Source: Acheta domesticus
Lineage: Eukaryota; Arthropoda; Insecta; Orthoptera; Gryllidae
Assembly (NCBI GenBank): GCA_031308135.1
Contig: JAHLJT010003027.1
Location: forward strand, 1 to 64,000
Reading direction: 5' to 3'
Length of the DNA stretch: 64,000 nucleotides
Positions within the stretch are counted from its first letter, which is position 1; each line of letters starts with the position of its first letter. Below the pieces are notes generated by a model. The model had not been told where the DNA came from. It saw nothing but the letters and a program-made list of their open reading frames with translations, and did no database searches. The position numbers and the translations under genes are program-made. Shown here piece after piece: positions 51,701-64,000 of this stretch.

Positions 51701-54700
51701 CTAATAAGAACACAAATATTGTGATATATAAGTTTCAAACCATCGGAATCTGCCAAGTAGAAGCGTAGCGCAATTACTAAGGCGCTGGCTCAGCAATCAA
51801 TGTGTATCGCGTTCGAAACCCAACTCCTTCAAATTTCTAAGCATTTTTTTCTAATAAGAACACAAATATTGTGATATATAAGTTTCAAACCATCGGAATC
51901 TGCCAAGTAGAAGCGTAGCGCAATTACTAAGGCGCTGGCTCAGCAATCAATGTGTATCGCGTTCGAAACCCAACTCCTTCAAATTTCTAAGCATTTTTTT
52001 CTAATAAGAACACAAATATTGTGATATATAAGTTTCAAACCATCGGAATCTGCCAAGTAGAAGCGTAGCGCAATTACTAAGGCGCTGGCTCAGCAATCAA
52101 TGTGTATCGCGTTCGAAACCCAACTCCTTCAAATTTCTAAGCATTTTTTCTAATAAGAACACAAATATTGTGATATATAAGTTTCAAACCATCGGAATCT
52201 GCCAAGTAGAAGCGTAGCGCAATTACTAAGGCGCTGGCTCAGCAATCAATGTGTATCGCGTTCGAAACCCAACTCCTTCAAATTTCTAAGCATTTTTTCT
52301 AATAAGAACACAAATATTGTGATATATAAGTTTCAAACCATCGGAATCTGCCAAGTAGAAGCGTAGCGCAATTACTAAGGCGCTGGCTCAGCAATCAATG
52401 TGTATCGCGTTCGAAACCCAACTCCTTCAAATTTCTAAGCATTTTTTCTAATAAGAACACAAATATTGTGATATATAAGTTTCAAACCATCGGAATCTGC
52501 CAAGTAGAAGCGTAGCGCAATTACTAAGGCGCTGGCTCAGCAATCAATGTGTATCGCGTTCGAAACCCAACTCCTTCAAATTTCTAAGCATTTTTTTCTA
52601 ATAAGAACACAAATATTGTGATATATAAGTTTCAAACCATCGGAATCTGCCAAGTAGAAGCGTAGCGCAATTACTAAGGCGCTGGCTCAGCAATCAATGT
52701 GTATCGCGTTCGAAACCCAACTCCTTCAAATTTCTAAGCATTTTTTCTAATAAGAACACAAATATTGTGATATATAAGTTTCAAACCATCGGAATCTGCC
52801 AAGTAGAAGCGTAGCGCAATTACTAAGGCGCTGGCTCAGCAATCAATGTGTATCGCGTTCGAAACCCAACTCCTTCAAATTTCTAAGCATTTTTTCTAAT
52901 AAGAACACAAATATTGTGATATATAAGTTTCAAACCATCGGAATCTGCCAAGTAGAAGCGTAGCGCAATTACTAAGGCGCTGGCTCAGCAATCAATGTGT
53001 ATCGCGTTCGAAACCCAACTCCTTCAAATTTCTAAGCATTTTTTTCTAATAAGAACACAAATATTGTGATATATAAGTTTCAAACCATCGGAATCTGCCA
53101 AGTAGAAGCGTAGCGCAATTACTAAGGCGCTGGCTCAGCAATCAATGTGTATCGCGTTCGAAACCCAACTCCTTCAAATTTCTAAGCATTTTTTTCTAAT
53201 AAGAACACAAATATTGTGATATATAAGTTTCAAACCATCGGAATCTGCCAAGTAGAAGCGTAGCGCAATTACTAAGGCGCTGGCTCAGCAATCAATGTGT
53301 ATCGCGTTCGAAACCCAACTCCTTCAAATTTCTAAGCATTTTTTCTAATAAGAACACAAATATTGTGATATATAAGTTTCAAACCATCGGAATCTGCCAA
53401 GTAGAAGCGTAGCGCAATTACTAAGGCGCTGGCTCAGCAATCAATGTGTATCGCGTTCGAAACCCAACTCCTTCAAATTTCTAAGCATTTTTTTCTAATA
53501 AGAACACAAATATTGTGATATATAAGTTTCAAACCATCGGAATCTGCCAAGTAGAAGCGTAGCGCAATTACTAAGGCGCTGGCTCAGCAATCAATGTGTA
53601 TCGCGTTCGAAACCCAACTCCTTCAAATTTCTAAGCATTTTTTCTAATAAGAACACAAATATTGTGATATATAAGTTTCAAACCATCGGAATCTGCCAAG
53701 TAGAAGCGTAGCGCAATTACTAAGGCGCTGGCTCAGCAATCAATGTGTATCGCGTTCGAAACCCAACTCCTTCAAATTTCTAAGCATTTTTTTCTAATAA
53801 GAACACAAATATTGTGATATATAAGTTTCAAACCATCGGAATCTGCCAAGTAGAAGCGTAGCGCAATTACTAAGGCGCTGGCTCAGCAATCAATGTGTAT
53901 CGCGTTCGAAACCCAACTCCTTCAAATTTCTAAGCATTTTTTCTAATAAGAACACAAATATTGTGATATATAAGTTTCAAACCATCGGAATCTGCCAAGT
54001 AGAAGCGTAGCGCAATTACTAAGGCGCTGGCTCAGCAATCAATGTGTATCGCGTTCGAAACCCAACTCCTTCAAATTTCTAAGCATTTTTTCTAATAAGA
54101 ACACAAATATTGTGATATATAAGTTTCAAACCATCGGAATCTGCCAAGTAGAAGCGTAGCGCAATTACTAAGGCGCTGGCTCAGCAATCAATGTGTATCG
54201 CGTTCGAAACCCAACTCCTTCAAATTTCTAAGCATTTTTTTCTAATAAGAACACAAATATTGTGATATATAAGTTTCAAACCATCGGAATCTGCCAAGTA
54301 GAAGCGTAGCGCAATTACTAAGGCGCTGGCTCAGCAATCAATGTGTATCGCGTTCGAAACCCAACTCCTTCAAATTTCTAAGCATTTTTTTCTAATAAGA
54401 ACACAAATATTGTGATATATAAGTTTCAAACCATCGGAATCTGCCAAGTAGAAGCGTAGCGCAATTACTAAGGCGCTGGCTCAGCAATCAATGTGTATCG
54501 CGTTCGAAACCCAACTCCTTCAAATTTCTGAAGCATTTTTTTCTAATAAGAACACAAATATTGTGATATATAAGTTTCAAACCATCGGAATCTGCCAAGT
54601 AGAAGCGTAGCGCAATTACTAAGGCGCTGGCTCAGCAATCAATGTGTATCGCGTTCGAAACCCAACTCCTTCAAATTTCTAAGCATTTTTTCTAATAAGA

Positions 54701-56672
54701 ACACAAATATTGTGATATATAAGTTTCAAACCATCGGAATCTGCCAAGTAGAAGCGTAGCGCAATTACTAAGGCGCTGGCTCAGCAATCAATGTGTATCG
54801 CGTTCGAAACCCAACTCCTTCAAATTTCTAAGCATTTTTTTCTAATAAGAACACAAATATTGTGATATATAAGTTTCAAACCATCGGAATCTGCCAAGTA
54901 GAAGCGTAGCGCAATTACTAAGGCGCTGGCTCAGCAATCAATGTGTATCGCGTTCGAAACCCAACTCCTTCAAATTTCTAAGCATTTTTTTCTAATAAGA
55001 ACACAAATATTGTGATATATAAGTTTCAAACCATCGGAATCTGCCAAGTAGAAGCGTAGCGCAATTACTAAGGCGCTGGCTCAGCAATCAATGTGTATCG
55101 CGTTCGAAACCCAACTCCTTCAAATTTCTAAGCATTTTTTCTAATAAGAACACAAATATTGTGATATATAAGTTTCAAACCATCGGAATCTGCCAAGTAG
55201 AAGCGTAGCGCAATTACTAAGGCGCTGGCTCAGCAATCAATGTGTATCGCGTTCGAAACCCAACTCCTTCAAATTTCTAAGCATTTTTTCTAATAAGAAC
55301 ACAAATATTGTGATATATAAGTTTCAAACCATCGGAATCTGCCAAGTAGAAGCGTAGCGCAATTACTAAGGCGCTGGCTCAGCAATCAATGTGTATCGCG
55401 TTCGAAACCCAACTCCTTCAAATTTCTAAGCATTTTTTCTAATAAGAACACAAATATTGTGATATATAAGTTTCAAACCATCGGAATCTGCCAAGTAGAA
55501 GCGTAGCGCAATTACTAAGGCGCTGGCTCAGCAATCAATGTGTATCGCGTTCGAAACCCAACTCCTTCAAATTTCTAAGCATTTTTTCTAATAAGAACAC
55601 AAATATTGTGATATATAAGTTTCAAACCATCGGAATCTGCCAAGTAGAAGCGTAGCGCAATTACTAAGGCGCTGGCTCAGCAATCAATGTGTATCGCGTT
55701 CGAAACCCAACTCCTTCAAATTTCTAAGCATTTTTTTCTAATAAGAACACAAATATTGTGATATATAAGTTTCAAACCATCGGAATCTGCCAAGTAGAAG
55801 CGTAGCGCAATTACTAAGGCGCTGGCTCAGCAATCAATGTGTATCGCGTTCGAAACCCAACTCCTTCAAATTTCTAAGCATTTTTTCTAATAAGAACACA
55901 AATATTGTGATATATAAGTTTCAAACCATCGGAATCTGCCAAGTAGAAGCGTAGCGCAATTACTAAGGCGCTGGCTCAGCAATCAATGTGTATCGCGTTC
56001 GAAACCCAACTCCTTCAAATTTCTAAGCATTTTTTTCTAATAAGAACACAAATATTGTGATATATAAGTTTCAAACCATCGGAATCTGCCAAGTAGAAGC
56101 GTAGCGCAATTACTAAGGCGCTGGCTCAGCAATCAATGTGTATCGCGTTCGAAACCCAACTCCTTCAAATTTCTAAGCATTTTTTTCTAATAAGAACACA
56201 AATATTGTGATATATAAGTTTCAAACCATCGGAATCTGCCAAGTAGAAGCGTAGCGCAATTACTAAGGCGCTGGCTCAGCAATCAATGTGTATCGCGTTC
56301 GAAACCCAACTCCTTCAAATTTCTAAGCATTTTTTTCTAATAAGAACACAAATATTGTGATATATAAGTTTCAAACCATCGGAATCTGCCAAGTAGAAGC
56401 GTAGCGCAATTACTAAGGCGCTGGCTCAGCAATCAATGTGTATCGCGTTCGAAACCCAACTCCTTCAAATTTCTAAGCATTTTTTCTAATAAGAACACAA
56501 ATATTGTGATATATAAGTTTCAAACCATCGGAATCTGCCAAGTAGAAGCGTAGCGCAATTACTAAGGCGCTGGCTCAGCAATCAATGTGTATCGCGTTCG
56601 AAACCCAACTCCTTCAAATTTCTAAGCATTTTTTCTAATAAGAACACAAATATTGTGATATATAAGTTTCAA

Positions 56673-58322
56673 ACCATCGGAATCTGCCAAGTAGAAGCGT
56701 AGCGCAATTACTAAGGCGCTGGCTCAGCAATCAATGTGTATCGCGTTCGAAACCCAACTCCTTCAAATTTCTAAGCATTTTTTTCTAATAAGAACACAAA
56801 TATTGTGATATATAAGTTTCAAACCATCGGAATCTGCCAAGTAGAAGCGTAGCGCAATTACTAAGGCGCTGGCTCAGCAATCAATGTGTATCGCGTTCGA
56901 AACCCAACTCCTTCAAATTTCTAAGCATTTTTTTCTAATAAGAACACAAATATTGTGATATATAAGTTTCAAACCATCGGAATCTGCCAAGTAGAAGCGT
57001 AGCGCAATTACTAAGGCGCTGGCTCAGCAATCAATGTGTATCGCGTTCGAAACCCAACTCCTTCAAATTTCTAAGCATTTTTTTCTAATAAGAACACAAA
57101 TATTGTGATATATAAGTTTCAAACCATCGGAATCTGCCAAGTAGAAGCGTAGCGCAATTACTAAGGCGCTGGCTCAGCAATCAATGTGTATCGCGTTCGA
57201 AACCCAACTCCTTCAAATTTCTAAGCATTTTTTTCTAATAAGAACACAAATATTGTGATATATAAGTTTCAAACCATCGGAATCTGCCAAGTAGAAGCGT
57301 AGCGCAATTACTAAGGCGCTGGCTCAGCAATCAATGTGTATCGCGTTCGAAACCCAACTCCTTCAAATTTCTAAGCATTTTTTTCTAATAAGAACACAAA
57401 TATTGTGATATATAAGTTTCAAACCATCGGAATCTGCCAAGTAGAAGCGTAGCGCAATTACTAAGGCGCTGGCTCAGCAATCAATGTGTATCGCGTTCGA
57501 AACCCAACTCCTTCAAATTTCTAAGCATTTTTTTCTAATAAGAACACAAATATTGTGATATATAAGTTTCAAACCATCGGAATCTGCCAAGTAGAAGCGT
57601 AGCGCAATTACTAAGGCGCTGGCTCAGCAATCAATGTGTATCGCGTTCGAAACCCAACTCCTTCAAATTTCTAAGCATTTTTTTCTAATAAGAACACAAA
57701 TATTGTGATATATAAGTTTCAAACCATCGGAATCTGCCAAGTAGAAGCGTAGCGCAATTACTAAGGCGCTGGCTCAGCAATCAATGTGTATCGCGTTCGA
57801 AACCCAACTCCTTCAAATTTCTAAGCATTTTTTTCTAATAAGAACACAAATATTGTGATATATAAGTTTCAAACCATCGGAATCTGCCAAGTAGAAGCGT
57901 AGCGCAATTACTAAGGCGCTGGCTCAGCAATCAATGTGTATCGCGTTCGAAACCCAACTCCTTCAAATTTCTAAGCATTTTTTTCTAATAAGAACACAAA
58001 TATTGTGATATATAAGTTTCAAACCATCGGAATCTGCCAAGTAGAAGCGTAGCGCAATTACTAAGGCGCTGGCTCAGCAATCAATGTGTATCGCGTTCGA
58101 AACCCAACTCCTTCAAATTTCTAAGCATTTTTTTCTAATAAGAACACAAATATTGTGATATATAAGTTTCAAACCATCGGAATCTGCCAAGTAGAAGCGT
58201 AGCGCAATTACTAAGGCGCTGGCTCAGCAATCAATGTGTATCGCGTTCGAAACCCAACTCCTTCAAATTTCTAAGCATTTTTTTCTAATAAGAACACAAA
58301 TATTGTGATATATAAGTTTCAA
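56673..58322 (+). repeat. Run of eleven consecutive 150-bp (T7) monomers
   Basis: Eleven successive B copies all have T7, so 11 x 150 bp = 1,650 bp. Flanking copies have T6. In a domain where T6 and T7 are otherwise mixed, this looks like a local amplification of one T7 monomer. Homopolymer length is also the feature most exposed to sequencing error. Confidence 0.75.
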
Positions 58323-58769
58323 ACCATCGGAATCTGCCAAGTAGAAGCGTAGCGCAATTACTAAGGCGCTGGCTCAGCAATCAATGTGTATCGCGTTCGA
58401 AACCCAACTCCTTCAAATTTCTAAGCATTTTTTCTAATAAGAACACAAATATTGTGATATATAAGTTTCAAACCATCGGAATCTGCCAAGTAGAAGCGTA
58501 GCGCAATTACTAAGGCGCTGGCTCAGCAATCAATGTGTATCGCGTTCGAAACCCAACTCCTTCAAATTTCTAAGCATTTTTTCTAATAAGAACACAAATA
58601 TTGTGATATATAAGTTTCAAACCATCGGAATCTGCCAAGTAGAAGCGTAGCGCAATTACTAAGGCGCTGGCTCAGCAATCAATGTGTATCGCGTTCGAAA
58701 CCCAACTCCTTCAAATTTCTAAGCATTTTTTCTAATAAGAACACAAATATTGTGATATATAAGTTTCAA

Positions 58770-59816
58770 ACCATCGGAATCTGCCAAGTAGAAGCGTAGC
58801 GCAATTACTAAGGCGCTGGCTCAGCAATCAATGTGTATCGCGTTCGAAACCCAACTCCTTCAAATTTCTAAGCATTTTTTTCTAATAAGAACACAAATAT
58901 TGTGATATATAAGTTTCAAACCATCGGAATCTGCCAAGTAGAAGCGTAGCGCAATTACTAAGGCGCTGGCTCAGCAATCAATGTGTATCGCGTTCGAAAC
59001 CCAACTCCTTCAAATTTCTAAGCATTTTTTCTAATAAGAACACAAATATTGTGATATATAAGTTTCAAACCATCGGAATCTGCCAAGTAGAAGCGTAGCG
59101 CAATTACTAAGGCGCTGGCTCAGCAATCAATGTGTATCGCGTTCGAAACCCAACTCCTTCAAATTTCTAAGCATTTTTTTCTAATAAGAACACAAATATT
59201 GTGATATATAAGTTTCAAACCATCGGAATCTGCCAAGTAGAAGCGTAGCGCAATTACTAAGGCGCTGGCTCAGCAATCAATGTGTATCGCGTTCGAAACC
59301 CAACTCCTTCAAATTTCTAAGCATTTTTTCTAATAAGAACACAAATATTGTGATATATAAGTTTCAAACCATCGGAATCTGCCAAGTAGAAGCGTAGCGC
59401 AATTACTAAGGCGCTGGCTCAGCAATCAATGTGTATCGCGTTCGAAACCCAACTCCTTCAAATTTCTAAGCATTTTTTTCTAATAAGAACACAAATATTG
59501 TGATATATAAGTTTCAAACCATCGGAATCTGCCAAGTAGAAGCGTAGCGCAATTACTAAGGCGCTGGCTCAGCAATCAATGTGTATCGCGTTCGAAACCC
59601 AACTCCTTCAAATTTCTAAGCATTTTTTCTAATAAGAACACAAATATTGTGATATATAAGTTTCAAACCATCGGAATCTGCCAAGTAGAAGCGTAGCGCA
59701 ATTACTAAGGCGCTGGCTCAGCAATCAATGTGTATCGCGTTCGAAACCCAACTCCTTCAAATTTCTAAGCATTTTTTTCTAATAAGAACACAAATATTGT
59801 GATATATAAGTTTCAA
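58770..59816 (+). repeat. Alternating T7/T6 block (299-bp period)
   Basis: Seven successive copies read T7, T6, T7, T6, T7, T6, T7, giving a 299-bp two-monomer period. It is short and could be chance in a two-state series, but a similar alternation occurs at 49,648-50,839. Confidence 0.45.
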
Positions 59817-62800
59817 ACCATCGGAATCTGCCAAGTAGAAGCGTAGCGCAATTACTAAGGCGCTGGCTCAGCAATCAATGTGTATCGCGTTCGAAACCCA
59901 ACTCCTTCAAATTTCTAAGCATTTTTTTCTAATAAGAACACAAATATTGTGATATATAAGTTTCAAACCATCGGAATCTGCCAAGTAGAAGCGTAGCGCA
60001 ATTACTAAGGCGCTGGCTCAGCAATCAATGTGTATCGCGTTCGAAACCCAACTCCTTCAAATTTCTAAGCATTTTTTTCTAATAAGAACACAAATATTGT
60101 GATATATAAGTTTCAAACCATCGGAATCTGCCAAGTAGAAGCGTAGCGCAATTACTAAGGCGCTGGCTCAGCAATCAATGTGTATCGCGTTCGAAACCCA
60201 ACTCCTTCAAATTTCTAAGCATTTTTTCTAATAAGAACACAAATATTGTGATATATAAGTTTCAAACCATCGGAATCTGCCAAGTAGAAGCGTAGCGCAA
60301 TTACTAAGGCGCTGGCTCAGCAATCAATGTGTATCGCGTTCGAAACCCAACTCCTTCAAATTTCTAAGCATTTTTTTCTAATAAGAACACAAATATTGTG
60401 ATATATAAGTTTCAAACCATCGGAATCTGCCAAGTAGAAGCGTAGCGCAATTACTAAGGCGCTGGCTCAGCAATCAATGTGTATCGCGTTCGAAACCCAA
60501 CTCCTTCAAATTTCTAAGCATTTTTTTCTAATAAGAACACAAATATTGTGATATATAAGTTTCAAACCATCGGAATCTGCCAAGTAGAAGCGTAGCGCAA
60601 TTACTAAGGCGCTGGCTCAGCAATCAATGTGTATCGCGTTCGAAACCCAACTCCTTCAAATTTCTAAGCATTTTTTTCTAATAAGAACACAAATATTGTG
60701 ATATATAAGTTTCAAACCATCGGAATCTGCCAAGTAGAAGCGTAGCGCAATTACTAAGGCGCTGGCTCAGCAATCAATGTGTATCGCGTTCGAAACCCAA
60801 CTCCTTCAAATTTCTAAGCATTTTTTCTAATAAGAACACAAATATTGTGATATATAAGTTTCAAACCATCGGAATCTGCCAAGTAGAAGCGTAGCGCAAT
60901 TACTAAGGCGCTGGCTCAGCAATCAATGTGTATCGCGTTCGAAACCCAACTCCTTCAAATTTCTAAGCATTTTTTTCTAATAAGAACACAAATATTGTGA
61001 TATATAAGTTTCAAACCATCGGAATCTGCCAAGTAGAAGCGTAGCGCAATTACTAAGGCGCTGGCTCAGCAATCAATGTGTATCGCGTTCGAAACCCAAC
61101 TCCTTCAAATTTCTAAGCATTTTTTCTAATAAGAACACAAATATTGTGATATATAAGTTTCAAACCATCGGAATCTGCCAAGTAGAAGCGTAGCGCAATT
61201 ACTAAGGCGCTGGCTCAGCAATCAATGTGTATCGCGTTCGAAACCCAACTCCTTCAAATTTCTAAGCATTTTTTCTAATAAGAACACAAATATTGTGATA
61301 TATAAGTTTCAAACCATCGGAATCTGCCAAGTAGAAGCGTAGCGCAATTACTAAGGCGCTGGCTCAGCAATCAATGTGTATCGCGTTCGAAACCCAACTC
61401 CTTCAAATTTCTAAGCATTTTTTCTAATAAGAACACAAATATTGTGATATATAAGTTTCAAACCATCGGAATCTGCCAAGTAGAAGCGTAGCGCAATTAC
61501 TAAGGCGCTGGCTCAGCAATCAATGTGTATCGCGTTCGAAACCCAACTCCTTCAAATTTCTAAGCATTTTTTTCTAATAAGAACACAAATATTGTGATAT
61601 ATAAGTTTCAAACCATCGGAATCTGCCAAGTAGAAGCGTAGCGCAATTACTAAGGCGCTGGCTCAGCAATCAATGTGTATCGCGTTCGAAACCCAACTCC
61701 TTCAAATTTCTAAGCATTTTTTTCTAATAAGAACACAAATATTGTGATATATAAGTTTCAAACCATCGGAATCTGCCAAGTAGAAGCGTAGCGCAATTAC
61801 TAAGGCGCTGGCTCAGCAATCAATGTGTATCGCGTTCGAAACCCAACTCCTTCAAATTTCTAAGCATTTTTTCTAATAAGAACACAAATATTGTGATATA
61901 TAAGTTTCAAACCATCGGAATCTGCCAAGTAGAAGCGTAGCGCAATTACTAAGGCGCTGGCTCAGCAATCAATGTGTATCGCGTTCGAAACCCAACTCCT
62001 TCAAATTTCTAAGCATTTTTTTCTAATAAGAACACAAATATTGTGATATATAAGTTTCAAACCATCGGAATCTGCCAAGTAGAAGCGTAGCGCAATTACT
62101 AAGGCGCTGGCTCAGCAATCAATGTGTATCGCGTTCGAAACCCAACTCCTTCAAATTTCTGAGCATTTTTTTCTAATAAGAACACAAATATTGTGATATA
62201 TAAGTTTCAAACCATCGGAATCTGCCAAGTAGAAGCGTAGCGCAATTACTAAGGCGCTGGCTCAGCAATCAATGTGTATCGCGTTCGAAACCCAACTCCT
62301 TCAAATTTCTAAGCATTTTTTCTAATAAGAACACAAATATTGTGATATATAAGTTTCAAACCATCGGAATCTGCCAAGTAGAAGCGTAGCGCAATTACTA
62401 AGGCGCTGGCTCAGCAATCAATGTGTATCGCGTTCGAAACCCAACTCCTTCAAATTTCTAAGCATTTTTTTCTAATAAGAACACAAATATTGTGATATAT
62501 AAGTTTCAAACCATCGGAATCTGCCAAGTAGAAGCGTAGCGCAATTACTAAGGCGCTGGCTCAGCAATCAATGTGTATCGCGTTCGAAACCCAACTCCTT
62601 CAAATTTCTAAGCATTTTTTTCTAATAAGAACACAAATATTGTGATATATAAGTTTCAAACCATCGGAATCTGCCAAGTAGAAGCGTAGCGCAATTACTA
62701 AGGCGCTGGCTCAGCAATCAATGTGTATCGCGTTCGAAACCCAACTCCTTCAAATTTCTAAGCATTTTTTTCTAATAAGAACACAAATATTGTGATATAT

Positions 62801-64000
62801 AAGTTTCAAACCATCGGAATCTGCCAAGTAGAAGCGTAGCGCAATTACTAAGGCGCTGGCTCAGCAATCAATGTGTATCGCGTTCGAAACCCAACTCCTT
62901 CAAATTTCTAAGCATTTTTTTCTAATAAGAACACAAATATTGTGATATATAAGTTTCAAACCATCGGAATCTGCCAAGTAGAAGCGTAGCGCAATTACTA
63001 AGGCGCTGGCTCAGCAATCAATGTGTATCGCGTTCGAAACCCAACTCCTTCAAATTTCTAAGCATTTTTTTCTAATAAGAACACAAATATTGTGATATAT
63101 AAGTTTCAAACCATCGGAATCTGCCAAGTAGAAGCGTAGCGCAATTACTAAGGCGCTGGCTCAGCAATCAATGTGTATCGCGTTCGAAACCCAACTCCTT
63201 CAAATTTCTAAGCATTTTTTCTAATAAGAACACAAATATTGTGATATATAAGTTTCAAACCATCGGAATCTGCCAAGTAGAAGCGTAGCGCAATTACTAA
63301 GGCGCTGGCTCAGCAATCAATGTGTATCGCGTTCGAAACCCAACTCCTTCAAATTTCTAAGCATTTTTTTCTAATAAGAACACAAATATTGTGATATATA
63401 AGTTTCAAACCATCGGAATCTGCCAAGTAGAAGCGTAGCGCAATTACTAAGGCGCTGGCTCAGCAATCAATGTGTATCGCGTTCGAAACCCAACTCCTTC
63501 AAATTTCTGAGCATTTTTTTCTAATAAGAACACAAATATTGTGATATATAAGTTTCAAACCATCGGAATCTGCCAAGTAGAAGCGTAGCGCAATTACTAA
63601 GGCGCTGGCTCAGCAATCAATGTGTATCGCGTTCGAAACCCAACTCCTTCAAATTTCTGAAGCATTTTTTTCTAATAAGAACACAAATATTGTGATATAT
63701 AAGTTTCAAACCATCGGAATCTGCCAAGTAGAAGCGTAGCGCAATTACTAAGGCGCTGGCTCAGCAATCAATGTGTATCGCGTTCGAAACCCAACTCCTT
63801 CAAATTTCTGAGCATTTTTTTCTAATAAGAACACAAATATTGTGATATATAAGTTTCAAACCATCGGAATCTGCCAAGTAGAAGCGTAGCGCAATTACTA
63901 AGGCGCTGGCTCAGCAATCAATGTGTATCGCGTTCGAAACCCAACTCCTTCAAATTTCTAAGCATTTTTTTCTAATAAGAACACAAATATTGTGATATAT

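Larger units (their letters stand above)
1..64000 (+). repeat. 149-bp satellite DNA tandem array (whole window)
   Basis: The entire window consists of head-to-tail copies of one monomer, usually 149 bp (148-151 bp in length variants), about 428 copies, all in one orientation. The phase can be followed from end to end: for example 'accatcgg' starts at 21334 and, 96 x 149 bp later, at 35638. Consensus base composition is about 38% G+C (57 of 149). No unique DNA, inverted block or inserted element interrupts it. Landmarks in each copy are CATCGGAATCTGCC at the start, TTCGAA (74-79), AAATTT (93-98), a T6 or T7 tract (106 onward), AATATT (126-131) and TATATAAG (136-143). Arrays of this size with near-nucleosomal monomers are known from eukaryotic centromeric and heterochromatic satellites; the chromosomal location here is inference. 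I do not recognise this monomer as a named satellite family. Confidence 0.98.
49348..64000 (+). repeat. Domain 6: satellite subfamily B
   Basis: About 98 copies, nearly all sharing two diagnostic substitutions from subfamily A: T53C (GGCTCAGC) and G65T (AATGTGTATC). The exception I saw is the copy at 49797, where one base is lost from the GTG (ATGGTATC). The junction is almost always AAACC; ACACC occurs at 49795 and 50093. The T tract is T6 (149 bp) or T7 (150 bp) in irregular mixture. Minor variants: A101G (CTGAGC) near 49448, 51540, 62161, 63509 and 63810; CTGAAGC near 51240, 51390, 54530 and 63659; and C88A near 51077 (CAACTACTT). It runs off the right end of the window. The A-box, B-box, TATA-like and T-tract motifs are retained. 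No gene is present. Confidence 0.93.

Noticed and set aside
1..64000. CRISPR array
   Set aside because: There are no short repeats separated by unique spacers; the whole 149-bp unit repeats and adjacent units are contiguous.
1..64000. Transposon or retroelement inserted in the array
   Set aside because: The monomer phase can be followed through the window with only 1-2-bp changes; there is no room for an insertion and no terminal repeats or target-site duplications are seen.
1..64000. Telomeric repeats or a ribosomal DNA spacer
   Set aside because: No short G-rich telomere units and no rRNA sequence occur anywhere in the window.

Overview
The whole 64-kb window is one uninterrupted head-to-tail tandem array (satellite DNA) of a monomer of about 149 bp, roughly 428 copies, all in the same orientation. 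I see no unique sequence, protein-coding gene, rRNA gene or transposon anywhere in it. Array size, monomer length and uniformity point to a eukaryotic chromosome (centromeric, pericentromeric or subtelomeric heterochromatin). I cannot name the organism from the sequence; a plant or invertebrate would fit, but that is inference. Both ends of the window lie inside the array, so neither array boundary is visible.

Monomer anatomy, numbered from the ACC of ACCATCGG as position 1: positions 1-92 are about 50% G+C and hold all seven CpG dinucleotides; positions 93-149 are about 19% G+C. The G+C-rich half looks like a decayed tRNA gene. It has an A-box-like motif (28-39), a near-perfect B box (72-82) at the A-to-B spacing of real tRNA genes, a GAAG/CTTC acceptor-like pairing (22-25 with 89-92) and a D-arm-like hairpin (29-48). 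It is followed by a T6 or T7 tract (106-112) that could stop RNA polymerase III and, 28-35 bp upstream of the tRNA-like part, by a TATATAAG motif. Each monomer is therefore a candidate miniature pol III unit. This is the most interesting feature of the window.

Layout. 1-14,270: the body of the monomer is uniform, but the monomer junction is highly polymorphic (AAACC, ATACC, ATAACC, AATACC). 14,271-15,470: a degenerate patch with clustered indels and substitutions. 15,471-21,333: mostly canonical with scattered variants. 21,334-35,637: 96 consecutive 149-bp monomers in which I find no difference. 35,638-49,196: canonical with rare variants, including a disturbed patch at 46,218-46,800. 49,197-49,347: a chimeric boundary monomer. 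49,348-64,000: a second subfamily (about 98 copies) with two diagnostic substitutions (T53C, G65T) and a T6/T7 length dimorphism.

Open reading frames of 62-215 codons occur only where 150-bp monomers keep the frame in register; they start at GTG inside the repeat and are arithmetic by-products, not genes.
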